Virus record (IMG/VR): IMGVR_UViG_3300015371_000224
Span: 1 to 20,573 of that record
DNA length: 20,573 nucleotides
Strand: one strand, 5' to 3'
Source: a virus
A program made the position numbers and the translations under genes. Below are positions 1 to 4,970 of this stretch, in pieces. Under the pieces are notes generated by a model. The model had not been told where the DNA came from, searched no databases, and worked only from the letters and a program-made list of their open reading frames with translations. Each line of letters begins with the position of its first letter. Position 1 is the stretch's first letter.

Positions 1-4
1 CATG

Positions 5-225
5 CTATGCCGTCCCCAACCACGCCCACGCAACTTGAGCCACAGCAACCCGCAGCCACCCAAAGCTTGTCAATCCGACCCATCCTGATCCGTAGCGTCG
101 CTGCGTTACCCACCACCATCCATCCCAAACCGAAGCCAAGCCCGCCGGGCCTACCCGACCACCTCCCACCGCCAGCCCTACCGTCCCCAGCCTACCCACC
201 GCTACCCACCGCTACCCACACCGAG
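5..225 (+). repeat. Period-5 C-rich array A (NNN-NY units)
   Basis: From about base 7 the sequence can be cut into five-base units, a variable triplet plus a dinucleotide that is usually CC (otherwise mostly GC, with CT, TC, GT, AC or TT). From 11 to 131 every fifth base (11, 16, 21 ... 131) is a pyrimidine: C except T at 36, 86 and 106. A single six-base step at 132-137 shifts the phase by one, and the pattern continues (142, 147, 152 ...) to about 222, with G only at 147 and 157. The end contains a ten-base motif, gctacccacc, in near-perfect triplicate (191-220). The period is seen directly; its role is unknown. The tract lies just upstream of the ribosome binding site of the next gene, and a related tract lies at 820-1030. 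The left end may lie outside the window. Confidence 0.85.
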
Positions 226-234
226 GAGAGTACT

Positions 235-819
235 ATGCTAATAGATGTAACAGTCGCTGGTATCACCAGCTTGATGGTTGATAAGTTCACAGTCGATTTG
301 CTTGACAAAGGCCCCAAGTCCACCAACAACGGTGAAGAACTGCCACCCAAAGAACAGGCCGCCATGCGGCTATACGTTGACAATCAGGGCGTCCCTATAT
401 GGCCGGTTGACAACCTGTTGGCTTGCATCATCGACGCAGGTCGATACATCAAGGTTGGTAAGCGTCAATTATCAACCCGTGACACCACTATAGTCACGTC
501 CTTCCTTCGTATCACTGAGGAGTTTCTGCTAATCAAAAGTGAAAAAGGCTGGCGTGTTGATGCCCGTGGCGTTGTGAACCAAGCGACCAAAGGCAGGCAC
601 GTTGCTTTCAGGCCCATGTTTGATGATTGGCGTTTGTCATTCACACTGGACATTGATACGAAGGAAGTCAGTGAGAAGGTTACCCGTGAATTGATTGACC
701 GGGCTGGTAAAGCCATTGGTATAGGTGTCATGCGGCCATCAAGAAAAGGCCGTTACGGTATGTTTAAAGTTGAACTATGGAAGTCGAAGGATCAGCCTGT
801 GGCTGGCCCTGATCACTAA
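235..819 (+). CDS. Conserved phage protein, possible RAMP/Cas7-like fold
   Basis: Predicted 194-residue protein. ATG 235 is chosen because GAGGAGAG (223-230) sits just upstream. The frame is open back to base 7, but that extension is Pro-rich and is simply the C-rich array read in triplets. Near the N-terminus is a hydrophobic/Gly stretch (VAGITSLMVD), then RLYVDNQGVPIWPVDNL. A central W-R-V-D-A-R strand follows, then RPMFDDWRLSF, and a Gly-rich loop near the C-terminus (AIGIGVMRPSRKGRYGMF). Strands plus a C-terminal Gly-rich loop resemble RAMP-superfamily proteins such as Cas7. I also recall similar uncharacterised proteins in many phages. The RAMP assignment is an inference from pattern only; no catalytic residue is evident. 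The gene is flanked on both sides by the period-5 arrays, and array B begins at the base after its stop codon, which suggests a functional link. Confidence 0.8.
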   Translation: MLIDVTVAGITSLMVDKFTVDLLDKGPKSTNNGEELPPKEQAAMRLYVDNQGVPIWPVDNLLACIIDAGRYIKVGKRQLSTRDTTIVTSFLRITEEFLLIKSEKGWRVDARGVVNQATKGRHVAFRPMFDDWRLSFTLDIDTKEVSEKVTRELIDRAGKAIGIGVMRPSRKGRYGMFKVELWKSKDQPVAGPDH

Positions 820-1030
820 CCGAACCATGCTGAGCCCAGCCTTCCCTACCCGGACCTTAGCAAACCGACACACACCAAGCTTGGCCGACATATCGCTGGC
901 CGATCCAAGCCGACGTACACCATCCCACGCTCTCGTACCCCGTACCAAGCCCCCGCTAGCCCAAGCCGATCCAGCCCAAACCGGTCCCGTCCCTTCCTGC
1001 CTGCACCTTTCCAAAACAACCCAAACCAGA
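820..1030 (+). repeat. Period-5 C-rich array B (NNN-NY units)
   Basis: Starts at the base after the upstream stop codon. In the register 820, 825, 830 ... the second base of each unit (821 to 946) is always C or T, mostly C; T occurs at 831, 881, 891, 916, 931 and 936. One extra base at 950-952 shifts the phase. After it CC recurs at 961, 966, 971, 976, 981, 986, 991, 996, 1006, 1011, 1021 and 1026. The organisation matches array A: similar length (about 210-220 bases), one slip roughly 60% along, and the shared pentamer ATGCT near the start (827-831; 2-6 in array A). The array ends just before the AGAAAGG ribosome binding site of the small gene at 1043. No function is known to me. Confidence 0.85.
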
Positions 1031-1042
1031 AAGGCCTACACA

Positions 1043-1183
1043 ATGGACCCCCACGAAACCCGCATACCCACACAGGCTGAGATAGACGCATACAAAAAGA
1101 TGATAGAAGCCGAAAAGGCAAAGCAAACGTATAGTAAACCGTCAGTGGTCGGCGGTCTGCCCAATGGCACTGACAAACCGTAG
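1043..1183 (+). CDS. Small hypothetical protein (46 aa)
   Basis: ATG 1043 follows AGAAAGG (1028-1034) at a usual distance, in the same leader style as the gene at 2386 (GGAAAGGCTACAAAC before ATG). The product begins MDPHETRIPTQAEIDAYKK and continues with a Lys/Glu-rich helical stretch and a Gly/Pro-containing tail; it is soluble and highly charged. I do not recognise a family. The frame is open far upstream, but that part is array B and shows no coding character. Because array B forms the whole leader, this gene may share its transcript with the RAMP-like gene. Confidence is moderate because the gene is short. Confidence 0.55.
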   Translation: MDPHETRIPTQAEIDAYKKMIEAEKAKQTYSKPSVVGGLPNGTDKP

Positions 1184-1525
1184 GGTGGTGGCAGCAAAGG
1201 CATAAGTCCACCACTACGCACTACCATGGGGAACCAACGCAGTGCAGCCCTAGTCCACTAATTTCCTTTTGAGGGTGTTGGTAGCTGTCCGTCACACAGC
1301 TTCGAAGCAAGGAAGGCCTTCCGTAGGACGGTGCAGGGAGGTGACCTAGGGGGCTGGCTCCACTCGTTGAGAGCAGTACTTCAGGTCGAGGACTACCTTC
1401 CATACTTCTCAGTAGAAGTATGGGGGTAGGTGTAGCTATCGCTACTCCTGGTCCTTCGACCTAAAAGGCTTCACCACTGTTGAGGTAGTTTAAGCTACTA
1501 CTTCGAGTTAGAAGGAAAACGAACT
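1184..1525 (+). other. Non-coding stretch rich in inverted repeats
   Basis: About 340 bases without a convincing gene. Inverted repeats seen by eye: GTGGTGG/CCACCAC (1185-1191/1208-1214), CTACCA/TGGTAG (1221-1226/1279-1284), AGCTGT/ACAGCT (1283-1288/1296-1301), the palindromes GCTTCGAAGC (1299-1308) and GGAAGGCCTTCC (1311-1322), CTGGCTC/GAGCAG (1354-1360/1371-1376), the nested fold at 1383-1462, and GAGGTAG/CTACTTC with one G-T pair (1482-1488/1498-1504). CAGCCCTAG (1245-1253) can also pair over a distance with CTAGGGGGCTG (1346-1356), which competes with the hairpin at 1354. Such density suggests a structured RNA or a long regulatory 5' leader for the gene at 1526. I found no match to tRNA, tmRNA, RNase P or a riboswitch known to me. 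Confidence 0.5.
1383..1462 (+). ncRNA. Candidate structured RNA: three-way junction
   Basis: An outer stem pairs AGGTCGAGGAC (1383-1393) with GTCCTTCGACCT (1451-1462), with one bulged T. Inside, arm 1 has a ten-base-pair core, CCATACTTCT/AGAAGTATGG (1400-1409/1414-1423) with loop CAGT, and extends through G-T pairs to TACC/GGTA (1394-1427). Arm 2 is AGGTGTAGC/GCTACTCCT (1428-1436/1441-1449) with loop TATC and one T-T mismatch. Almost every base is paired, with the two arms directly abutting. It is tRNA-sized but lacks a T-arm TTCRA loop and a CCA end, and it lacks hammerhead core motifs. The small loops argue against loop-loop kissing as in purine riboswitches or phi29 pRNA. The fold is seen in the sequence; expression and role are unknown. 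Confidence 0.55.
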
Positions 1526-1750
1526 ATGGGTACAAATGTGAACTATGAAAGAAGGAACAAAATCAATGACTGGTTAGTTGATCATGGGTATGAGGCTATC
1601 CCTACTAAGTTAGATTACGTAGGGTTTGCCAACCGGTTAAGAGGGATGATTGAACCTGAGAAGTATCAACCGACATTCAAGTTCAAAGTTGATGCTGTGA
1701 CCTACGTCCACGAAACGGCTGAGAAACTTGGTAAAGTCAGGAGGAAGTAA
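1526..1750 (+). CDS. Hypothetical protein (74 aa)
   Basis: ATG 1526 is preceded by AGAAGGA (1510-1516), a plausible ribosome binding site about nine bases away. The product is small and basic (MGTNVNYERRNKINDWLVDH at the start, ending GKVRRK), with one predicted helix-rich region and no membrane segment. No family is recognised. It is the first gene after the structured non-coding stretch, and its end carries the GGAGGAAG binding site of the next gene, so the two should be co-translated from one message. Confidence 0.7.
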   Translation: MGTNVNYERRNKINDWLVDHGYEAIPTKLDYVGFANRLRGMIEPEKYQPTFKFKVDAVTYVHETAEKLGKVRRK

Positions 1751-1751
1751 A

Positions 1752-2060
1752 ATGTTACAGGATCCCCGTGTTGAGAAGCGTCTGAAGAGAGAACTCAAGA
1801 AGGCACAGGACCCCTTTACCATGCAAGGATTGATTGCATGGCTCAAGACAAAACCAGCGAAGGGACGCTACAATTACTTCGACACCAAAAGGTGTTTAGC
1901 GGCGCAGTACTGCCGCAGTATTAAGGTCCGTTATCCATTTCATTGGTACACAATTGATAGTTTCCAAGATAAGATGGAGAACATAGGGGCAGACCACCCA
2001 TGGACATTTGGGGCTGCCTTGCAACGGGCCAAAGCTGAACTCAAGAGGGAGACCGTGTGA
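1752..2060 (+). CDS. Hypothetical protein (102 aa)
   Basis: ATG 1752 lies next to the upstream stop codon and follows AGGAGGAAG (1739-1745), which favours it over an upstream in-frame GTG at 1728. The protein opens with a charged, Lys/Arg-rich helix (DPRVEKRLKRELKKAQ), followed by a Trp/Tyr-containing globular part (GLIAWLKTKPAKGRYNYFD) and a second basic helix. It may bind nucleic acid or protein, but there is no recognisable motif. Its stop overlaps the start of the next gene in a TGATG junction, indicating translational coupling. Confidence 0.7.
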   Translation: MLQDPRVEKRLKRELKKAQDPFTMQGLIAWLKTKPAKGRYNYFDTKRCLAAQYCRSIKVRYPFHWYTIDSFQDKMENIGADHPWTFGAALQRAKAELKRETV

Positions 2061-2368
2061 TGTTGAATAACCCAAAATGGAACGAAGTCAAAACTGAACC
2101 ATCCGACGCTGACATCTACAATGAGGCGGCGAACCTGATTGAACGGTATGGCCATGCCAAACATGAAGTGCAAAGCCCCACAGGGGCCTTGTGTGTCTAC
2201 GGAGCCATGTCGATGGCTTGCACTGGTGACCCTTGGTTGATTACCCATAGGGGTCACGAGCTTGTAGGAAAGCTCACTGGCAATGACATTTGTAGTTGGA
2301 ACAACCGTGAGGAAACAACACAGGCTGACGCTATTGCTTTACTACGCAAAGCTGCATTAAACGCTTAA
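2060..2368 (+). CDS. DUF6197-like protein (102 aa)
   Basis: ATG 2060 overlaps the previous stop (GTGATG); AGAGGGAG upstream is the likely binding site. A GTG three bases earlier is also possible. The layout fits the DUF6197 family as I remember it: an N-terminal helix with AANLIERYG, a small central motif ending in CVYGAMSMA, and a C-terminal WNNREETTQADAIALLRKAA. This family is common in phages and actinobacteria, with no established biochemical role. The protein is soluble. The assignment is by recognition of the WN-x-RE-x-T-x(4)-A-x-ALLRKA tail and has not been checked by a search. Confidence 0.75.
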   Translation: MLNNPKWNEVKTEPSDADIYNEAANLIERYGHAKHEVQSPTGALCVYGAMSMACTGDPWLITHRGHELVGKLTGNDICSWNNREETTQADAIALLRKAALNA

Positions 2369-2385
2369 CAGGAAAGGCTACAAAC

Positions 2386-2649
2386 ATGATGCGTGTCTCA
2401 CTGGTCCGTTCATGGTGGTTGGGTGGGTTACTTTGGTTGGAAGACGTGGCATGGTACCTTGGCCTTGGGCTGTTCTTGGGGTCCTTCTGTGGGGCATTGT
2501 TGGCCCAGGAATTGACCACTATGAACATCTTATTTATTATGCTGGGGCTGGTGCTGTTTTACGTGGGTGTGTTCCAGCCCATTCACCGCTACTTCGGTTG
2601 GCAACGGTACCATGTGTGGTACTATGAAGCAGAGGATAAGTTCCAATAA
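2386..2649 (+). CDS. Small two-helix membrane protein (87 aa)
   Basis: Start at the first of two adjacent ATGs (2386, 2389), with AGGAAAGG (2370-2377) upstream. Two hydrophobic segments are visible: roughly residues 8-42 (WWLGGLLWLEDVAWYLGLGLFLGSFCGALLA, probably one membrane pass with an amphipathic lead) and residues 47-65 (NILFIMLGLVLFYVGVFQP). A charged C-terminal tail follows (HRYFGWQRYHVWYYEAEDKFQ). Trp and Tyr are abundant at the interfaces. It probably sits in the host inner membrane. It could be a superinfection-exclusion or host-takeover protein, but nothing in the sequence proves this. A holin is less likely here because no lysis gene is nearby. Confidence 0.7.
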   Translation: MMRVSLVRSWWLGGLLWLEDVAWYLGLGLFLGSFCGALLAQELTTMNILFIMLGLVLFYVGVFQPIHRYFGWQRYHVWYYEAEDKFQ

Positions 2650-2673
2650 CCTTGAAAGGAGGAAATGACGACA

Positions 2674-2874
2674 ATGGCCATGACTGAATTTGAATACACG
2701 GAGCGGCTTGGTGTGATCAAAGCGATCTGTACCAAGGTGAAGGAAGCACCCTCATTTACTGAGGAGGAGAAAACCCTGATCAGGGTCTCCCTGGTCGACT
2801 ACATGATTTCACAGATTGAGAGCGATGAAGGAGGGGGCAGTGATCAAGGTGCAAAGCTACCTGCTGTTGGATAA
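2674..2874 (+). CDS. Hypothetical protein (66 aa)
   Basis: Three in-frame ATGs are available at 2665, 2674 and 2680. The strong site AAAGGAGG (2655-2662) is only two bases from 2665 but 11 from 2674, so 2674 is preferred. The product is acidic and helical (EFEYTERLGVIKAICTKVKE, then TEEEKTLIRVSLVDYMISQI) and ends in a Gly-rich tail. No family is recognised. Its 3' end overlaps the next gene by 35 bases and supplies that gene's ribosome binding site. Confidence 0.65.
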   Translation: MAMTEFEYTERLGVIKAICTKVKEAPSFTEEEKTLIRVSLVDYMISQIESDEGGGSDQGAKLPAVG

Positions 2875-3070
2875 CGAAGGAAATATCCTCAGCAAACACC
2901 CAAACGTAGCCGGGTGCCGCTTAAGCAGCCTGTTCAGGATAGGTCACGGTGAAACCGTCACGTGGCACGGTTTCAACGGGAAAGTGAAAGGTAAAATACG
3001 CTTCAGAATTGAAAGGGAGGGAAATGGCAAAACGCAAAAAAGTGACCAAGCCGACAGCGGCCTTGCTTGA
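2840..3070 (+). CDS. Hypothetical protein (76 aa), GTG start
   Basis: The GTG at 2840 is chosen because AAGGAGG (2828-2834) lies five bases upstream; an ATG at 2825 lies before that site and lacks its own. The protein (IKVQSYLLLDNEGNILSKHP ..., then GHGETVTWHGFNGKVKGKIRFRIER) looks like a small beta-rich domain followed by a disordered basic tail that overlaps the next gene by 47 bases. I see no known family. Both flanking overlaps argue for a compact operon with coupled translation. Confidence 0.6.
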   Translation: MIKVQSYLLLDNEGNILSKHPNVAGCRLSSLFRIGHGETVTWHGFNGKVKGKIRFRIEREGNGKTQKSDQADSGLA

Positions 3071-3308
3071 ACCCACCCCGTGGGCTGACCTGCAAAAGAA
3101 AATCGTCCGGACAAAACGTGCCCCCCGCATCAAAACCTTGCGGCGGGCGTTGGGGCTGACCCAGCTTGACTTCTGCTACCGGTATAAGGTCCCCATTGCT
3201 GACTTGCGTAAATGGGAAGCAGGGGTGACCGTGCCTGAGATGGCGACCAAAACGTATATCTATTTGATAGCCAAGCAGCCACACTTTGTAGCCGAAGCAC
3301 TGAAGTAG
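3024..3308 (+). CDS. Cro/C1-type helix-turn-helix regulator (94 aa)
   Basis: ATG 3024 follows AGGGAGG (3014-3020). After a basic N-terminus (MAKRKKVTK) comes a typical Xre-family helix-turn-helix in the C-terminal half: IKTLRRALGLTQLDFCYRYK for the first two helices and VPIADLRKWEAGVTVPE for the recognition helix and following turn, resembling HigA/NadS-type antitoxin and repressor domains. The W-E-x-G-x-x-x-P motif is characteristic. It should bind DNA as a dimer and act as a transcriptional regulator. No toxin partner is recognisable beside it. The ten-base inverted repeat just downstream (3317-3357) is a possible binding site or part of the transcript end. Confidence 0.85.
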   Translation: MAKRKKVTKPTAALLEPTPWADLQKKIVRTKRAPRIKTLRRALGLTQLDFCYRYKVPIADLRKWEAGVTVPEMATKTYIYLIAKQPHFVAEALK

Positions 3309-3316
3309 TAGGGAAC

Positions 3317-3357
3317 CCACTGCGGTATGATACCCACCCCTTGAACCACCGCAGTGG
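3317..3357 (+). promoter_or_regulatory. Perfect 10-bp inverted repeat
   Basis: CCACTGCGGT (3317-3326) pairs perfectly with ACCGCAGTGG (3348-3357) around a 21-base loop. It starts nine bases after the stop codon of the helix-turn-helix regulator and ends eight bases before the terminator stem. It has no T-tract of its own, so it is either an RNA hairpin stabilising the 3' end, an anti-terminator or attenuator element, or an operator for the adjacent regulator. Confidence 0.65.
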
Positions 3358-3364
3358 CACCTTG

Positions 3365-3404
3365 GGGGACTGGTCACAGGCAATGCGGCCAGTCCCCTTT
3401 TTTT
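3365..3404 (+). terminator. Strong Rho-independent terminator
   Basis: A perfect nine-base-pair stem GGGGACTGG/CCAGTCCCC (3365-3373/3389-3397) with a 15-base loop is followed directly by seven T residues (3398-3404). It closes the early gene run that ends with the Cro/C1-type regulator. The next start codon lies only six bases beyond the T-tract. Confidence 0.93.
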
Positions 3405-3410
3405 ACAGCC

Positions 3411-3878
3411 ATGATGATAGACTACGCAACTGCAGCAGAGGTCATCAAGCGGTTATCCCCGCATGGCTCCCCTAACGGTATAGGGCTGCTTGATGCCCGG
3501 CTGGGTGACCGTCAGATCGTTCAAATGGAATGTCATAATCATTCCTCCACTAATTATACTTTGGTAATAGAAGTCCGTGGGCAACCGATGCTGCAGTTCG
3601 GCATTGGTCCAAACGGTGCTGTCTTGTGGAAACCCAGCCCAGGGAATGAATTGTTGGTGCGCCGATTTGATTTTTTTGATATTAAAATCGTACCAGTTCC
3701 AATACTGCCCTGCTTCGCTGGTGAACTCTATATCACCAGCAATATTGAAATGGATGGCCGTAAACGGAAAAAGTACTTCCTTGAACGTTTTATGTGGATC
3801 ACGGGTGTCGCACAACGCACCAGCACTGACGCTATGGACTTGAGGGATGTGCACATACTACAAAACAGGAGCGTATGA
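3411..3878 (+). CDS. Hypothetical protein (155 aa)
   Basis: Two adjacent ATGs (3411, 3414) follow the terminator T-tract, with no ribosome binding site between. The frame is open back to 3354, but that part is the hairpin region. The protein begins MMIDYATAAEVIKRLSPHG and contains alternating strands (NYTLVIEVRGQPMLQFGIGP; RRFDFFDIKIVPVPILP), suggesting a soluble alpha/beta domain, with a basic stretch DGRKRKKYFLERF near the C-terminus. No family is recognised. Expression must come either from read-through of the terminator or from a start inside the terminator region. Codon-like composition and the tight junction to the next gene support it as real. Confidence 0.65.
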   Translation: MMIDYATAAEVIKRLSPHGSPNGIGLLDARLGDRQIVQMECHNHSSTNYTLVIEVRGQPMLQFGIGPNGAVLWKPSPGNELLVRRFDFFDIKIVPVPILPCFAGELYITSNIEMDGRKRKKYFLERFMWITGVAQRTSTDAMDLRDVHILQNRSV

Positions 3879-4076
3879 ATGGCTTACTTCGTAAGTGCCA
3901 GTTGTCAGGGTGAGCGTTGCTATTGTGGGCAGCCTGCCGAACATAAAGTGGAGGAAACCATATTTGATGATGACCCTGACCCTGTTAGACATCCACTCAC
4001 ACAGTATGTTTGCCACTTCCATTTTCGTAGGATTATGGGTCCTGCCGCTGAACGTAGCCCCGGTGAAAAATCATGA
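3879..4076 (+). CDS. Small Cys/His-rich, probably zinc-binding protein (65 aa)
   Basis: ATG 3879 starts at the base after the upstream stop, with AGGAGCG (3867-3873) as binding site. Cys9, Cys14 and Cys16 near the N-terminus and Cys45 with His46 and His48 (QYVCHFHFRRIMG) form a plausible zinc site separated by an acidic loop (EETIFDDDPDPVRHP). Proteins with this CYCG ... CxxHF pattern are familiar as small phage products, but without a function that I know. The stop overlaps the ATG of the next gene (ATGA). Confidence 0.75.
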   Translation: MAYFVSASCQGERCYCGQPAEHKVEETIFDDDPDPVRHPLTQYVCHFHFRRIMGPAAERSPGEKS

Positions 4077-4354
4077 CTGTATTGACAATCTGGAAATCTA
4101 TCCTTGAACCCGTCGGGTTACAGGAAATTGACGTACCCATGGGATCAGAGTTCCTCTGTACCCATACGCAAAATGAGATGTTGTGTGTATGGTACAAGTG
4201 TGATCCTACCGCACCCAAGGAACAACGACGGGTGGCCATTGTTGGGACTGGTCACTCGGCTGAAACTGAGGGGGCTGACTACCTTGGCAGTTGTCTGCTA
4301 ATGGGCGGACGGCTTGTCCTCCACGTATTTGTTTGGGCTGCTTTCAAACACTAG
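4073..4354 (+). CDS. DUF7352-like protein (93 aa)
   Basis: ATG 4073 overlaps the previous stop. The sequence follows the DUF7352 plan: TIWKSILEPVGLQEIDVPMG at the N-terminus, then LCVWYKCDPTAPKEQRRVAIVGTGHS, and LVLHVFV at the C-terminus. This is a small beta-rich domain widespread in phages and often found near replication or morphogenesis genes, with no proven activity. Length (93 residues) fits the family. Call made by recognition of the RR-x-x-IVGTGH and HVF motifs. Confidence 0.8.
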   Translation: MTVLTIWKSILEPVGLQEIDVPMGSEFLCTHTQNEMLCVWYKCDPTAPKEQRRVAIVGTGHSAETEGADYLGSCLLMGGRLVLHVFVWAAFKH

Positions 4355-4363
4355 GGGCTGAAC

Positions 4364-4498
4364 ATGCAACAACAAAAAGAGTACGGATTCAAATACGTGC
4401 ACTGGTTCTTCACGATCCTGGCCATCATCGTATTTGCGTTTTTTCTGTCACTGCTGGCGGTATCACCAGTACTGATCAAGATGCTCGTTGGCTCATAA
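4364..4498 (+). CDS. Single-pass small membrane protein (44 aa)
   Basis: Starts MQQQKEYGFKYVHW, followed by one strongly hydrophobic segment (about residues 15-36, FFTILAIIVFAFFLSLLAVSPV), then LIKMLVGS. A weak AGGGGC precedes the ATG. The start lies nine bases after the previous stop. Too short for most gene finders, but the clear membrane segment and operon spacing support it. The topology is probably N-in with a short tail outside. It overlaps the 3' end of the opposing minus-strand gene by 23 bases. Function unknown. Confidence 0.6.
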   Translation: MQQQKEYGFKYVHWFFTILAIIVFAFFLSLLAVSPVLIKMLVGS

Positions 4499-4946
4499 AC
4501 AGTTGTGCCAACCCTGACTGCAGGTAACCGGGGAAGGCAGCATCAAACACCGTAGCCATACGGGGCAGGTGTGCCACCATTGTCCGCATACTGATTGGCA
4601 GGCCACGCCCCTTAAGGTCATCAGCTAGCAGTTGCAGCAACCGCCCCAGCAACGCCAGCCCGTCAACTTGCCGGGCCATGCCGCCGCTGAAGTTGGTTTC
4701 AGCAAACGCCACAAAGCCCGGGGCGTTTTGCTTGAACACCTGAGCGGTGCTAGCCGGTAGGGCATAGGGGTAGTTTAAAAGGGCCTGTAAAGCCCTAAAA
4801 AGCCATGCCTGAGCGTTTTGCGGCTCATTGGCCTTATTGGGTGCCCCTTCAAGCAATAACCTGCCAGCCAGCGTTTGAATGACTTTCAAGTCCTGCTGGC
4901 TTAGGCTAGGCAGTGCTCCTAAAATTTGGTCCTTCGTGACAGGCAT
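4476..4946 (-). CDS. Hypothetical helical protein, only minus-strand gene (156 aa)
   Basis: Reading right to left, TGAGGAG lies six bases before the ATG at 4946, an excellent binding site. No + strand gene covers this interval. The product is mainly helical: MPVTKDQILGALPSLSQQDL, a Leu/Ala-rich middle (LFRALQALLNYP), then RQVDGLALLGRLLQLLADDL and ISMRTMVAHLPRMATVFDAA. The C-terminal PISMRTM ... FPGYLQSGLAQL motif recalls uncharacterised phage proteins. Its orientation against the whole operon suggests separate control, from a divergent promoter that shares sequence with the + promoter at 4936-4965. It could be a regulator, but no DNA-binding motif is clear. Confidence 0.8.
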   Translation of the reverse strand: MPVTKDQILGALPSLSQQDLKVIQTLAGRLLLEGAPNKANEPQNAQAWLFRALQALLNYPYALPASTAQVFKQNAPGFVAFAETNFSGGMARQVDGLALLGRLLQLLADDLKGRGLPISMRTMVAHLPRMATVFDAAFPGYLQSGLAQLFMSQRAS

Positions 4947-4965
4947 TTCAGCTCCTCAGTATAAT
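4936..4965 (+). promoter_or_regulatory. Sigma70-type promoter, probably leaderless transcript
   Basis: GTGACA (4936-4941, five of six matches to TTGACA), an 18-base spacer and a perfect TATAAT (4960-4965). The expected transcription start falls about seven bases downstream, on or next to the ATG at 4971, so the message would have little or no 5' leader. It lies inside the start of the minus-strand gene and drives the long replication operon. On the other strand TATACT/TATGAT overlaps the same position and could serve that gene. Confidence 0.7.
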
Positions 4966-4970
4966 CATAC

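Noticed and set aside
7-234. Pro-rich 76-residue N-terminal extension of the RAMP-like protein
   Set aside because: The frame is open only because the C-rich period-5 array rarely makes stops; a good ribosome binding site sits directly before ATG 235.
5-1030. CRISPR array
   Set aside because: There are no direct repeats of CRISPR length and no spacers; the only regularity is a five-base period, and no Cas1, Cas2 or nuclease gene is present.
725-1042. Long + frame running through array B into the 46-codon gene, and minus-strand frames over both arrays
   Set aside because: Open by composition (C-rich on +, G-rich on -); no ribosome binding sites and no protein-like pattern in the ordinary triplet frames.
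1384-1461. tRNA or tRNA-like gene
   Set aside because: Only three stems, no T-loop motif, no anticodon arm with a seven-base loop, and no CCA end.
4291-4527. 78-codon + frame over the 44-residue membrane protein
   Set aside because: Composition is not protein-like, whereas the overlapping frame from 4364 has a clear membrane helix and operon spacing.
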